Below the pieces are notes generated by a model. The model was not told the DNA's origin. It searched no databases and saw only the letters and a program-made list of their open reading frames with translations. Shown here in pieces: positions 31,241-41,979 of a DNA stretch of 64,000 nucleotides. The translations under genes and the position numbers were made by a program. The DNA is from Bos javanicus (lineage: Eukaryota > Chordata > Mammalia > Artiodactyla > Bovidae), in NCBI RefSeq assembly GCF_032452875.1, contig NC_083896.1:1612001-1676000 (forward strand). Direction: 5' to 3'. How positions within the stretch are numbered: position 1 is the stretch's first letter; the number at the start of each line of letters is the position of its first letter.

Positions 31241-33660
31241 AGAGTTGACTCATTGGAAAAGATCCTGATGCTGGGAGGGTTTGAGGGCAGGAGGAGAAGG
31301 GGATGACAGAGAATGAGATGGCTGGATGGCATCACCGAATCAATGGACATGAGTTTGGGTAAACTCCAGGAGTTGGTGATGGACAGGGAAGCCTGGTGTG
31401 CTGGGATTCATGGGGTCGCAAAGAGTCAGACACAACTGAGCAACTGAACTGACTGAGGATGGACTTATTGGATCTCCTTTCAGTCCAAGGGACTCTCAGG
31501 AGTCTTCTCCAACACCACAGTTTAAAAGCATCAATTGAAAAAAAAAATAAACTAAAAGCATCAATTGTTCAGCACTCAGCTTTCTTTGTAGTCCAACTCT
31601 CACATCCATATATGACTGCTGGAAAAACCATAGCCTTGACTAGATGGATCTTTGTTGGCAAAGTAATGTCTCTTCTTTTTAATATGCTGTCTAGTTTGGT
31701 CATAACTTTTCTTCCAAGGAGCAAGCATCTTTTAATTTCATGGCTGCAATCACCATCAACAGTGATTTTGTAGCCCCCCAAAATAGTTTGTCATTGTTGT
31801 CATTGTTTCCATTGTTTCCCCATCTATTTGCCATAAAGTGATGGGACTGGATGCTATGATCTTAGTTTTCTCAATGTTGAGCTTTAAGCCAACTTTTTCA
31901 CTCTCCTCTTTCACTTTCATCAAGAGGCTTTTTAGTTCTTCTTCACTTTCTACCGTAAGGGTGGTGTTATCTGCATATTTGAAGTTATTGCTATTTTTCC
32001 TGGCAATCTTGATTCCAGCCTGTGTTTCATCCAGCCCAGGGTTTCTCATGATGTATTCTGCATATAAGTTAAATAATCAGGGTGACAATATACAGCCTTG
32101 ATGTTCTCCTTTCCTGATTGGGAACCAGTCTCTTGTTCCATGTCCAGTTCTAACTGTTGCTTCCTGACCTGCATATAGGTTTCTCAAGAGTCAGGTCAGG
32201 TGTTCTGGTATTCCCATCTCTTGAAGAATTTTCCACAGTTTATTGTGATCCACACAGTGATAGGCTTAGGTGTAGTCAATAACAGAAGTATATGTTTTTC
32301 TGGAACTCTGTTGCATTTCGATGATCCAACAGATGTTGGCAATTTGATCTCTGGTTCCTCTGCCTTTTATAAATCCATTTTGAACATCTGGATGTTCATG
32401 GTTCATGTACTGTTGAAGCCTGACTTGGAGAAGTTTGAGTATTACTCTGCTACGTGTGAGATGAGTGCAACTCTTCGGTAGTTTGAACATTCTTTGGTGT
32501 TGCCTTTCTTTGGGATTGGAATGAAAACTGACTTTTTCGCAGTCCTGTGGCCACCACTGAGTTTTCCAAATTTGCTGGCATATTGAGTGCAACACTTTCC
32601 CAGAGCATCATCTTTTAGAATTTGAAATAGCTCAACTGGAATTCCATCACCTCCACTATCTTTGTTCATAGTGATGCTTTCTAAGGCCCAGTTGACATCG
32701 AATTCTAGGATGTCTGGCTCTAGGTGAGTGATCACATCATTGTGATTATCTGGGTCACGAAGATCTTTTTAAAATAATTTTTCTGTTTATTCTTGCCACC
32801 TCTTCTTAATATCTTCTGTTTCTGTTATGTCCATACCATTTCTGTCCTTTATTGTGCCCATCTTTACATGAAATGTTCCCTTGGTATCTCTAATTTTCTT
32901 GAGAAGATCTCTAGTCTTTCCCATTCTATTGCTTTCCTCTATTTCTTTGCAATGATTATGGACAAAGGTTTTCTTATCTCTCCTTGTTATTCTTTGGAAC
33001 TCTGCATTCAAATGGGTATATCTTTCCTCTTCTCCTTTGCCTTTCACTTCTCTTCTTTTCTCAGCTATTTGTAAGGCCTCCTCAGACATCATTTTGTCTT
33101 TTTGCATTTCTTTTTCTTGGGGATGGTCTCCTATACACGGCCTCCTCTACAATGTCAGGAATCTCCTTCCATAATTCTTCAGGCACTCTGTCTATCAGAT
33201 CTAATCCCTTGAATCTATTTGTCACTTCCACTGAATAATCATAAGGGATTTGATTTAGGTCATACCTGAATGGTCTAGTGGTTTTCCTTATTTTCTTCAA
33301 TTTGAGTATGAATTTGGCAATAAAGATTCATGATCTGAGCCACAGTCAGCTCCTGGTCTTGTTTTTGCTGACTGTATAGAGCTTCTCTTTGGCTGCAAAG
33401 AAAACTATCAATCTGATTTCGGTATTGACCATATGGTGATGTCTATGTGTAGAGTCTTCTCTTCTGTTGTTGGAAGAAGGTGTTTGCTATGACCAGTGCA
33501 TTCTCTTGGCAAAACGCTGTTAACCTTTGACCTGCTTCATTTTGTACTCCAAGGCCAAATTTGCCTATTACTCCAGGTATCTCTTGACTTCCTACTTTCA
33601 TATTTCAGTCCCCTATAATGAAAAGGGCATCTTTTTTTTAGTTTTTGCCAGGTGTTACTT

Positions 33661-33705
33661 TCTGCCGACATATATATATATGAAACATATATATCTTTGT
33701 CGGCA
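33661..33705. repeat. Imperfect palindrome at a BovB-BovB junction
   Basis: Arms TGCCGACA...TATATG and CATATATATC...TGTCGGCA flank a short AAA loop. It lies exactly between the end of the antisense BovB and the start of a sense BovB fragment. Confidence 0.85.
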
Positions 33706-34166
33706 AAAGTCTGCCTAGTCAAGGCTATGGTTTTTCCAGTAGTCATGTGTGGATATGAGAGTTGGACTATAAAGAAAGCTGAGCAGTGAAGAATTGATGC
33801 TTTTGAACTGTGGTGTTGGAGAAGACTCTTGAGAGTCCCTTGGACTGCAAGGAGATCCAACCAGTCCATCCTAAAGGAGATCAGCCCTGGGATTTCTTTG
33901 GAAGGAATGATGCTAAAGCTGAAACTCCAGTACTTTGGCCACCTCATGCGAAGAGCTGACTCATTGGAAAAGACCCTGATGCTGGGAGGGATTGGGGGGC
34001 AGGAGGAGAAGGGGATGACAGAGGATTAGATGGCTGGATGGCATCACTGATTCGATGGACATGAGTCTGAGTGAACTCCGGGAGTTGGTGATGGACAGGG
34101 AGGCCTGGCGTGCTGTGATTCATGGGGTCGCGAAGAGTCAGACACGACTGAGCGACTGAACTGAAT
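33697..34166 (+). mobile_element. BovB LINE, 3' end
   Basis: Sense copy from 'ggcaaaagtctgcctagtca' through the RT C-terminus (retaining the CGA codon at 33949-33951) to 'gcgactgaactgaatgg'. The frame has a stop at 33787-33789 (TGA) and more later. Confidence 0.94.
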
Positions 34167-34454
34167 GGATAGGAAGAACAAAGCTTCAAGAAAAATGAAA
34201 ACTAAACTCCCTCAAGGCAGTAAGTGACTCATATATGTTTTTAGTTGTTTGGGGACAATGTGTAGAGAGGAATAGTAACCTTTTTTTGATAAGGAGACTT
34301 GGTTTGGTAGGACATGGAGGACGTGCAGTCAAGTCACAGCCTTAGCTGTATCTCACAAATTTGGGCAAATTAACTATTTTTCTTCATTTCTGATTTATCA
34401 TCCGTTAAATTTTGAAGGTCTAGTGTTTATGTTTTAGTACTGTATAAAGGAACA
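34167..34454. other. Single-copy stretch, nothing recognised
   Basis: No repeat or exon recognised. Confidence 0.4.
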
Positions 34455-34605
34455 TAATTCAGCAGAGTGGTCAGAAGACAAAGACTCTGGAGTCAGACAG
34501 AACTGGATTTAAATTCCAGTTCTATTACTTCCCATGTGTCCTTGGGGAAATGAAGTAATCTCCCTGAGCTCAGTTTGCTCATCTGTAAGGAGGGAACAGA
34601 AATCT
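34455..34605 (+). repeat. MIR SINE
   Basis: Clear MIR: 'gactctggagtcagacagaa', 'ttaaattccagttctattac', 'tgtccttggggaaatgaag', 'cagtttgctcatctgtaag'. Confidence 0.9.
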
Positions 34606-34969
34606 TCCATTTTTGCCTACCAGGCATTTCCCCCCTTCTTTTGGAACCCCTCTTTCCTGAGAACACTCACTCCATGTGGTTAGTTCAGTAAAGGCTGAAC
34701 CCATTCTGCCCGATTCACACGGGAGGATATGCCCTAGGGGTGGCAACCACAGTACCCATCTCACTCACCAATCCCAACATCAGGGAGAGGCAGAACACCC
34801 AAGGCAACCCATCAGAAAACTCCCTGGGAGTTTACCGAAAAAGCTGTGGAGAAGATGCTTCCTGTCTTTGTGGGTTACTAAAAAGACAGAATGTAAGTTG
34901 AGTCTATCAATGCCCAGCATTCTTACTCTAGAAAGAGGCTTTTGGAGAGAGAGGTAGAGAAAAGGATGG
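34606..34969. other. Single-copy stretch, nothing recognised
   Basis: A plus-strand 93-codon frame (34676-34957) has no domain or splice context. No repeat recognised. Confidence 0.4.
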
Positions 34970-35176
34970 TGCATGTGTGCATGCTCAATCCTGTCCAACT
35001 CTTTGTGACCCCATGGGCTGCAGCCTGCCAGACGCCTCTGTCCATGGAATTTTCTAGGCAGGAATACTGGGGTGGGTTGCCATTTCCTCCTCTAGGAGAT
35101 CTTCCCAACCCAGGGAATTCATGTCTTCTGCATTGGCAGGTGGATTCTTTACCACTGTAACACCTGGGAAGCTCAG
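34970..35176 (-). mobile_element. Bov-tA SINE
   Basis: Antisense body ('gaccccatgggctgcagcc') and head ('gattctttaccactgtaac'), ending 'cctgggaagctc'. Confidence 0.95.
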
Positions 35177-35345
35177 AGATAGGACAGGAAGATAGATAAG
35201 GATCAAGACAGAGGTGAGAATAGAGACACAAGTGAGGAGAGGAGTAGCGTTGGGGATGGGATCACAGTTAGAAGTAGGGATAGGGTCAGAGTTGGAGGTA
35301 GGGACAGGGACAAAGATGAGGTTACAGATAGGGGTGGGAATAGCA
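35177..35345. repeat. Degenerate hexamer (GRTAGG-like) purine-rich array
   Basis: The stretch can be cut into six-base words such as gttgga, ggtagg, gacagg, gacaaa, gatgag, gatagg; the purine strand is plus. Read antisense it gives a Pro/Ile/Thr-rich frame with spaced Pro residues, a result of the hexamer. It directly abuts the Bov-tA head. Confidence 0.7.
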
Positions 35346-35784
35346 CCTTGACGGCACATTAGAGCCCTAGATCCAGCTGAACCATTACCTTCAGATCTCT
35401 TGGCTAATTGAGCCAGGAAATTTCTTTTGCTTAAATTAGTATGACTGTGTTCCTATTATTTACAACTAAAGGAATTTGAACACAATACTAACTAACGGGT
35501 TATGGCAAAAAAATAATTAAATAGAACAAAGCATGGAAAGTACACACCACTAAGTTGCCACTATAAGATGCTAAACACTCAGTAGCCATTATGACAAGTA
35601 ATTAAATACAAAGTGTACTTATTTTTACTCCTACTCCATTTTTACCCCCAAAATACTCAAGATGAAGAAGATAAAGCATTAAAAAAATAAACAGTAGGCT
35701 ATAAAATTCTAATATGATTTTTAAAGCATTGAGGGTCTGTAACCTAGGCAACTAGGAATTGGGATTAGATTACTTAAAGTGGAA
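35346..35784. other. AT-rich stretch, nothing recognised
   Basis: No family or exon recognised. Confidence 0.4.
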
Positions 35785-35995
35785 TGGGACTCCCAGGTGG
35801 CACTAGTGGTAAACAAAACACTCATCAATGCAGGAAATGTAGGAGATGAGGGTTCAGTCCCTGGGTCAGGAAGATCCCCTAGAGTAGGAAATGGCAACCC
35901 GCTCTGGCATTCTTGCCTGGGAAATCCCATGGCCAGAGGAGCCTGGCAAGTTACAGTCCATGGGGTCACAAAGAGTCAGACACATCTGAGCATGT
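35785..35995 (+). mobile_element. Bov-tA SINE
   Basis: Head 'ccaggtggcactagtggta', B box 'gggttcagtccctggg', complete body, end 'gacacatctgagcatg'. Confidence 0.95.
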
Positions 35996-36044
35996 ATTTA
36001 AAGTGAGGAGAGTACTTTCTAGCAGCACAGGCCTCGTGGGACCA

Positions 36045-36155
36045 GTGGAGGATGTTCTTGCCTGGGAAATCTCATGGACAGAAGAGCTGGGTGGGCTAAA
36101 GTCCACAGAGTTGCAGAATGAGTTGGACGCGACTTAGGAACTAAAAAACAGCAAA
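36045..36155 (+). mobile_element. Bov-A fragment
   Basis: Second half of a Bov-A body: 'tgttcttgcctgggaaatc', 'ggtgggctaaagtccac', 'ttggacgcgacttagg'. It lies 50 bp after the previous SINE in the same orientation. Confidence 0.9.
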
Positions 36156-36923
36156 AACCTCACGTGTATCATCAACAGCTCCTGGAGCAGATGGAAATTT
36201 AATGGTGTCATAGATTTCATAAGTTGGTTCTTTGCTGATGCTAAGAACCCGCTGGACTATTTATTTTAATGGCTTGTTCTCTTGGGAGTTTGAAAACCAG
36301 TCTCTGACTGACAGATACACAGTGTCTAAAACAGTGATTTAATGGCTATCCTTAGTTGGCTATTACCTCAAATATTGAAATCTTAGCTCTTAAAAATTTC
36401 CAAATCCCTCAAAACCCTTTGGCATAGTAGAATATTCAGTGTTCCCTTGGTCTTGAAAACCTTTGTAAGGAATACAGTCTGGAGTTTATGCTAAAAAATA
36501 TTTCTGAATCTGTTTCTGGTTTTATTATTATTAAAAAGAAAGTTGAATCATCTGGATTTTGGAATTGACAGGATTGCTTCATGTTTATTATTAATCTCTG
36601 TGACCAACCTACTTGGAACTGTGTACAATATTTTTGATCCATTGTGTAGTGTGTGCATGTAAGCATGTGTGTGTACATGTATGTACACACATGTGTACGT
36701 GTACAGATCTTTATGTAACAAAGCAAATGTACTAGTGAATGCGTGAGTATGGGCTTGTCCTTGTGATCACTGTTGGTTGCACAAGTCAACCTCTTCTTGC
36801 TTACTCCTTTTAGCAATGACAGGAGTCTTTGCACTCAGCTCCATCCCTGTCACATTGCTACACCCCCTAGAGGCCTGGGTCAGCACTGCAAATCGCTTCC
36901 CAAAGCCCCTTTTATCCCATCCT
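36156..36923. other. Single-copy stretch with a TG/GTAC-rich patch
   Basis: No gene. The patch at 36646-36712 alternates purine and pyrimidine ('gtgtgtacatgtatgtacac', 'acatgtgtacgtgtacag') and is self-complementary in part. Confidence 0.5.
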
Positions 36924-37104
36924 AGACTGAGCGACTTCACGTTCACTTTTCACTTGCATGCATTGGAGACGGAAATGGCAACCCACCCCAGTATTCTTGC
37001 CTAGAGAATCCCAGGGATGGGGGAGCCTGGTGGGCTGCTGTCTATGGGGTCGCACAGAGTCGGACATGACTGAAGCGACTTAGCAGCAGCAGCAGCAGTA
37101 GTAT
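36924..37104 (+). mobile_element. Bov-A2 SINE, 3' two-thirds
   Basis: Begins in the linker ('gactgagcgacttcacg') and contains the second unit and an (AGC)n end at 37082-37098. Confidence 0.95.
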
Positions 37105-37149
37105 CATGCTGAATTTTAGCAGGAAACACTGCTGCCACTCAAATATATA

Positions 37150-37215
37150 TTTTACAGTCTGTTTTGCAGCTAGGTGTGGACAAATGAGGTCATTTTGGAC
37201 AAGACATAAGTGGAA
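37150..37215 (+). repeat. Old interspersed repeat, same family as 1701-2075
   Basis: 'gttttgcagctaggtgtgg' and the following 'catttt...agtggaactaag' resemble the segment at 1760-1815. Family unnamed. Confidence 0.35.
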
Positions 37216-37299
37216 CTAAGTGGAGTGCACACTCTACCCTTCTTGGACTCCTTCCATCAACCTGCTGCCTAGAACATAACTTGATGACTCAGGCGCCAG

Positions 37300-37415
37300 T
37301 GGAGGGGGTTGCCATTTTCTTCTCCAGGGGATCTTCTCCCACTCAGGGATCGAACCTGCCTCTCCTGCCTTGCAGGCAGATTCTTTACTACTGAGACACA
37401 TTTGGTTATCCAGGC
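37300..37415 (-). mobile_element. Bov-tA SINE, head half only
   Basis: Antisense 'ggttgccattttcttctcc', 'ggatcgaacctgcctctcc' and 'gattctttactactgagac': the tRNA-derived half plus a little body. Confidence 0.88.
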
Positions 37416-38774
37416 TCTGTTTCAAAATGATATGACTCGTTGGGACTGTTAATCATTTGCAGACTCGCTTTGTGAGGAAGACACAAGCCAGGTGCAGAGC
37501 AGCAGATGCAGTCTCCAATTTACCAGGCTCCTGTCACAGTTCATTCCCATTACGGCAGCCTGGTGCTCAAAATCTGCTCTCAGCCAGACAAACATATGCT
37601 GGATGGCTTCGTGTTTCTCAGGCTCATATATTATACCTAGCAGGTTGCTGGATAAATTAATTTATTCCTGATCTGCAAGAATCGTTTGGAATTGTCTCTG
37701 GACCTCCGTGTCAAACCCTTAAAGTGCTAGAGACTAAACCAGGATGAAACTCACAGGCTTGCCAGGACCATGACAGCCTTCCGCATTTGATGCTAATACA
37801 TTGTAAAGTATGTGCTAATGAATTACAAGTGGTGTCACACAGTCTCTGCACCTTGTCATATTAATTCAAGATTTCAGAATTTCAAAATGCATTTTCAACA
37901 TGATTCAAGTGTATAAATATTAAGGAGGCATTAACCTTTATCAAAATGATTTTTTCTTGTGTTAAAAAGATCAGAATTTAACATAACAGGGCATACAATT
38001 TGACTGTGCTGTAAAGTGGTTGATGAGGAGAACTGTATCGGCCCCCAAATTATTCACACGAGGACTGTGAGACCTTTCATTTGCAGTTTTTTTTGGGGGA
38101 ACGGCAGAAGTGGGGATGGCAACTGGGGGAGAAGGAAGAATATTGCGAGTAGTGAGAAAAGAGTAAATTGACGGATGTCAGTTCTGTAATTAACACGCTG
38201 CTTGTCATCTTTAGCACAGAGAATCACAAAACCCTGCAGGTGCTAAATAAAATAAGCTTTTGAGAGGTTTCTCGTCTTAGGCAACCTACAGAGCTTGTGT
38301 CAATTTGGAGTCACTGATGCAAACATTTTGTTCAAATACATTATTTGCTAGCTGCATGACATCCACAAGAATGGTTTCAAGGTCAAGTGAATATTTTGAA
38401 AAGCCAGAGTGTGGGTTTTATGAACTGGGCTTCTTAAGGTTGATCAGGGACTTGATGAAGCAAATCAGAGCTTAACCTCAAGTCCCCAGACCACCGACAC
38501 ACTAACACGGCCATCAGTTCCCTTTTTTAAAAAAATTAAAAAAAAAGCACTTTCTCTCCAGCAGGATCTACAACCAGAGTCAATCAGTTCTAGCCTCAGG
38601 GAAGCCCAGACTAGAAGGAAATAAAACAGAAGTCCTTAGTTTTGTCTTACCTTTTCAGAATCTTCACTTTCAGGGGCAAATGTTTGGGCAGCTTTATGAC
38701 CACTGCATTGTTCCCCACACCACTGGGGCAGCAATCACGTTGAACTGGTTTACTGCCCAGTCTCCATTTCCTGT
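37416..38774. other. Repeat-poor block, about 1.36 kb, candidate conserved non-coding DNA
   Basis: No interspersed repeat recognised, in a window otherwise dense with them. It holds several TAAT-type homeodomain-like words ('ctaatgaattacaag', 'ataaattaatttattcc', 'atattaattcaag') and no convincing coding frame. An enhancer or conserved element is a possibility only. Confidence 0.4.
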
Positions 38775-38828
38775 CTCAGTGCCCGACACATAGCAAGTAT
38801 TCGGTAAATATTTGTTGAATAAAAAAAG
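38775..38828 (+). repeat. MIR/L2 3' tail
   Basis: 'gtgcccgacacatagcaagt' followed by 'aaatatttgttgaataaa' is the conserved end of MIR/L2. Confidence 0.65.
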
Positions 38829-39004
38829 AGATTCAAGGGTCACATTATTAAACTATCTCTTCAAGCTAACTTAGGAAACATCACAGGGAGTTTTAAGCAG
38901 TAATTAAAATCTTATACTTATGACTCATTTCCCATAAACTTCTTAAGGGTGAAATTCTAATATGCTAACTTCTCAGTTTTTAAATAATTTTGTTTGTGCT
39001 TGTG

Positions 39005-39556
39005 GTTGTTGTTGTTGTTCAGCCTTTAAATCCTGTCCAACTGTTTGCGACCCCATGGATGGTAGCATGTCAGGCTCCTCCTCTACTATCTCCCGGAGTT
39101 TGCTCAAGTTCATGTCCGTTGAGTCAGTGATGCCATCCAACCATCTAATCCTCTGCTGTCCCCTTCTCCTCCTGCCTTCAATCTTTCCCAGCATCAGGGT
39201 CTTTTCCAGTGAGTCAGCTCTTCAAATCAGGTGGCCAAAGTACTAGAACTTCAGCTACAGACCTTCCAATGAATATTCAGGGTTGATTTTCTTTAGGATG
39301 GACTGGTTTGATCTCCTTGCAGTCCAAGGGACTCTCAAGAGTCTTCTCCAGCACCATGAATTGAAAGCATCAATTCTTTGGTGCTCAGCCTTCATTATGG
39401 TTCAATTTTGGTTCAACTCTCACATCCGTATATGACTACTGGAAAAACCATAGCTTTCAGTATATGGACCTTTGTTGGCAAAGTGATGTCTCTGCTTTTT
39501 AATACACTGTCTAGCTTTGTCATAGCTTTCCTTCTAAGGAGCAGGAGTCTTTAATT
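39005..39556 (-). mobile_element. BovB LINE, 3' end
   Basis: Antisense copy starting at a (TTG)n tail, 'gttgttgttgttcagccttt', through the RT C-terminal region to 'tagctttccttctaagg'. Older and more diverged than most copies here; TGA at the Arg hotspot near 39215. Confidence 0.92.
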
Positions 39557-40304
39557 GTGCTTGTAGACTTACATGCAAATAGATAATTGAAGTGTTTATC
39601 AACTCAAAACTAGAAAATGAGTTCAAACTGCAGGAGCTTTCTGTATTAAAACACACCCCCCCTCAAAAAAGATGTACTCTTCGGGGGAATAACATAATTG
39701 TTGGACATTTTGAATTGTGATTACATCACCCCATGGAAGAATTTTATCTAACATTTTCATCTCTATCATTGGGAAGGGAAGTCCCTTCATGAAAACAGCT
39801 TACACAGCAGCCATGACGGGACATCATTTGTGTGTCATAGCATCGGAAACCTGTGCTCCATCATACGGAACAACACCTTAATATGGGTGTCTTGGGTGGA
39901 ACTCTGGAGAGTTCCCATGGGTTTATTTGGGAGAAAAGGGAGAGAGCTAAGTAACGAGCTCCCTCTAAGTAAAAACACAGTGGGACTTCCGTTCGCCATT
40001 CCTAACTACTGTCATTGCTAATCAAATCAGTTTCATATTGTCACTTGCTTGGTTCTTCCTAATGTGAATATTTAATACTTAATTTAGTTTTTAAATGGTT
40101 GCTGTGGCACTGACGGCTTGCTATTGCTGCATATGTTATGTAAATGAAAATGAATTATATAAACATGTTATAAAAGATGGTCCTCGTGTATTGACCCATG
40201 GGGTGTTTATCACTTCACTGCAGGTTGAGATCTATTAGTTAAAAAGCTTACTAGCATCACACTCAAAATTTTATAAACCCAGTTATTTTAAAAATAGCCC
40301 CAGT
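39557..40304. other. Single-copy stretch, no gene recognised
   Basis: No repeat recognised. A 63-codon frame (39830-40021) has no support. Confidence 0.4.
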
Positions 40305-40316
40305 AAGCAGATTTTT

Positions 40317-40522
40317 GGGCTTCCCTTGCAGCTCAGTCAGTATAGAATCTGCCTGTAATGCAGGAGACCCGGGTTCGATCCCTGGGTCGGGAAGACCCCC
40401 TGGAGAAGGAAATGGCAGCCCACTCCAGTATTGTTGCCTGGGAAGTGCCATGGGCCGAGGAGGCAGGCTATAGTCCATGGGGTTACGAGAGTTGGACACG
40501 ACTTAGTGACTAAAAAACCACC
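40317..40522 (+). mobile_element. Bov-tA SINE with perfect 12-bp target duplication
   Basis: Head 'cttgcagctcagtcagtata', B box 'gggttcgatccctggg', body, tail 'ctaaaaaaccacc'. Flanked by aagcagattttt at 40305-40316 and 40523-40534. Confidence 0.97.
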
Positions 40523-40639
40523 AAGCAGATTTTTAGCCTTTTAAAACCTGATTGCTTTGTATACCCTGTGATACCTAACCCAACATCTGGTGTCATGATA
40601 AGCTAGAGCCCAGTGGTTATAAGATCACAAGCTGCAGCA

Positions 40640-41609
40640 GAAGAGAGCAGGAAAAACTGAGAGAGAAGCATTGAAATACATGCATTACCATATGTAAAAT
40701 GGATGGCTAACGGGAAGTTGCTGTATAACATGGGGAGCTCAACCCGGTAGTCTGCAACAACCTAGAGGGGCAGGATGGGGTAGGAGGTAGGAGGGAGGCT
40801 CAGGAGGGACGGAGCATGTGTACCTGAGGCTGATTCATGTTGACCAATGAGTCAACATGTAAACAAATACAACCAATACAACATTGTAAAGCAATTTTTG
40901 TTCCTTGTTCAGTCGCTCAATCGTGTCCGATTCTTTGTGACCCCATGGACGGCAGCGTGCCAGGATTCCCTGTCCTTCACTATCTCCGGGAGTTTGCTCA
41001 AACTCACATCTACTATAAAGTCAGTGATGCCATTCAACCATCTCATCTTCTGTCATTCCCTTCTCTTCCTACCTTCAATCTTTCCCAGCATCAGGGTCTT
41101 TTCCAGTAAGTCAGTTCTTTGCATAAGGTGGCCAAAGGATTGGAGCTTCAGCTTCAGCAACAGTCCTTCGAATGAATATCCAGGGTTGATTCCCTTTAGG
41201 ATTGACTGATTTGATCTCCTTGCAGTCCAAGAGACTCTCAAAAGTCTTCTCCAACACCACAGTTCAAAACATCAACTCTTTGGCACTCAGCCTTCATTAT
41301 AGTCCAACTCTCACATCCGCACATGACTACTAGAAAAACCATAGCTTTTACTCTATGGACCTTAATTGGTAAAGTGATGTCTCTGCTTTTTAATGCACTG
41401 TCTGGGTTTTTCATAGCTTTTCTTCCAAGGAGCAAGCCTTGTCTTTTAATTTCATGGCTGCAGTCACTGTCCGCAGTGATTTGGGAGCCCAAGAAAATAA
41501 AGTCTGTCACGATTTCCGTTGTTTCCCCATCTATTTGCCATGAAGTGATGGGAAGTAATGGGATAAAGCAATGATCCTCCAGTTAGAAATAAATACATTA
41601 AAAAAAAAT
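40640..41609 (+). mobile_element. Bovid L1, 3' UTR, split by BovB
   Basis: Sense L1 3' UTR ('atggatggctaacgggaagt', 'ctgaggctgattcatgttg', 'cattgtaaagcaat'), interrupted at 40896-41563, then its last bases 'gatcctccagttagaaat' and the A tail. Confidence 0.93.
40896..41563 (-). mobile_element. BovB LINE, 3' end, with 9-bp target duplication
   Basis: Antisense BovB from 'gttccttgttcagtcgctca' to 'tgccatgaagtgatggg'. Flanked by taaagcaat at 40887-40895 and 41564-41572 within the L1 tail. Confidence 0.96.
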
Positions 41610-41785
41610 CCCAAGCTGCTATGGCCCTTTGGAGCTCTCTGACCCAGAGACTTATCACCTCTCCTACCATCCTTGCCTCTGAGGTTCGTTGCCCTCATCC
41701 ACCCCACACTGTAGACTCTCAACTTTCTCCACACCAATGGACTTCTCTTCTCACACAATCTTTCTAAAGTACTACCCATGTGGCT
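41610..41785. other. Short single-copy stretch
   Basis: Pyrimidine-rich; nothing recognised. Confidence 0.4.
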
Positions 41786-41977
41786 TTGTGTTAAGTGGCT
41801 TCAGTTGAGTCTGACTCTGTGTGACCCCACGGACTGTACCGCGTCAGACTCTGCTGTCCATGGGATTCTCCAAGAAGAATACTGGAGTGGGTTGCCATTT
41901 CCTCCTCCTGGGATCTTCCCAACTCAGGGATCGAAACAGCATCTCTTACATCTCCTGCACGCCCCCTGGGAAGCCCG
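41786..41977 (-). mobile_element. Bov-tA SINE, head truncated
   Basis: Antisense body ('gaccccacggactgtacc', 'agaatactggagtgggttg') and part of the head; the usual 'gattctttaccactgag' stretch is deleted before 'ccctgggaagcccg'. Confidence 0.92.
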
Positions 41978-41979
41978 TG

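Larger units (their letters stand above)
27946..31457 (+). mobile_element. Nearly full-length BovB LINE (3.5 kb) with 8-bp target duplication
   Basis: Contains the 5' UTR with 40-bp repeats, an endonuclease region, the reverse transcriptase and the 3' end with tail 'caactgaactgactgag'. Flanked by gatggact at 27938-27945 and 31458-31465, both ends lying in the older antisense BovB. BovB encodes an APE-type endonuclease and an RT, used for target-primed reverse transcription. Here the endonuclease is frameshifted and the RT C-terminus has a stop, so it is probably not autonomous. Confidence 0.95.
27655..33634 (-). mobile_element. Older long BovB LINE, interrupted by a younger full-length BovB
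   Basis: Antisense BovB. Its 3' end and tail are at 27655 ('agttcagttcagttcag'). The 3' part runs to 27945, and the rest resumes at 31458 and continues through RT (31460-32740) into the endonuclease-RT linker and endonuclease region up to about 33634. About 2.5 kb of element survives, not counting the insert. Many stops and frameshifts break all frames. The 5' UTR is absent. Confidence 0.95.

Noticed and set aside
27655..31457. 5' inversion (twin priming) as explanation for the antisense/sense BovB pair
   Set aside because: The antisense part resumes on the other side of the sense element and an 8-bp duplication flanks the insert, so nesting explains it fully.
36646..36712. GTAC/TG-rich self-complementary patch as a regulatory or Z-DNA element
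   Set aside because: Short imperfect simple sequence with no supporting context.
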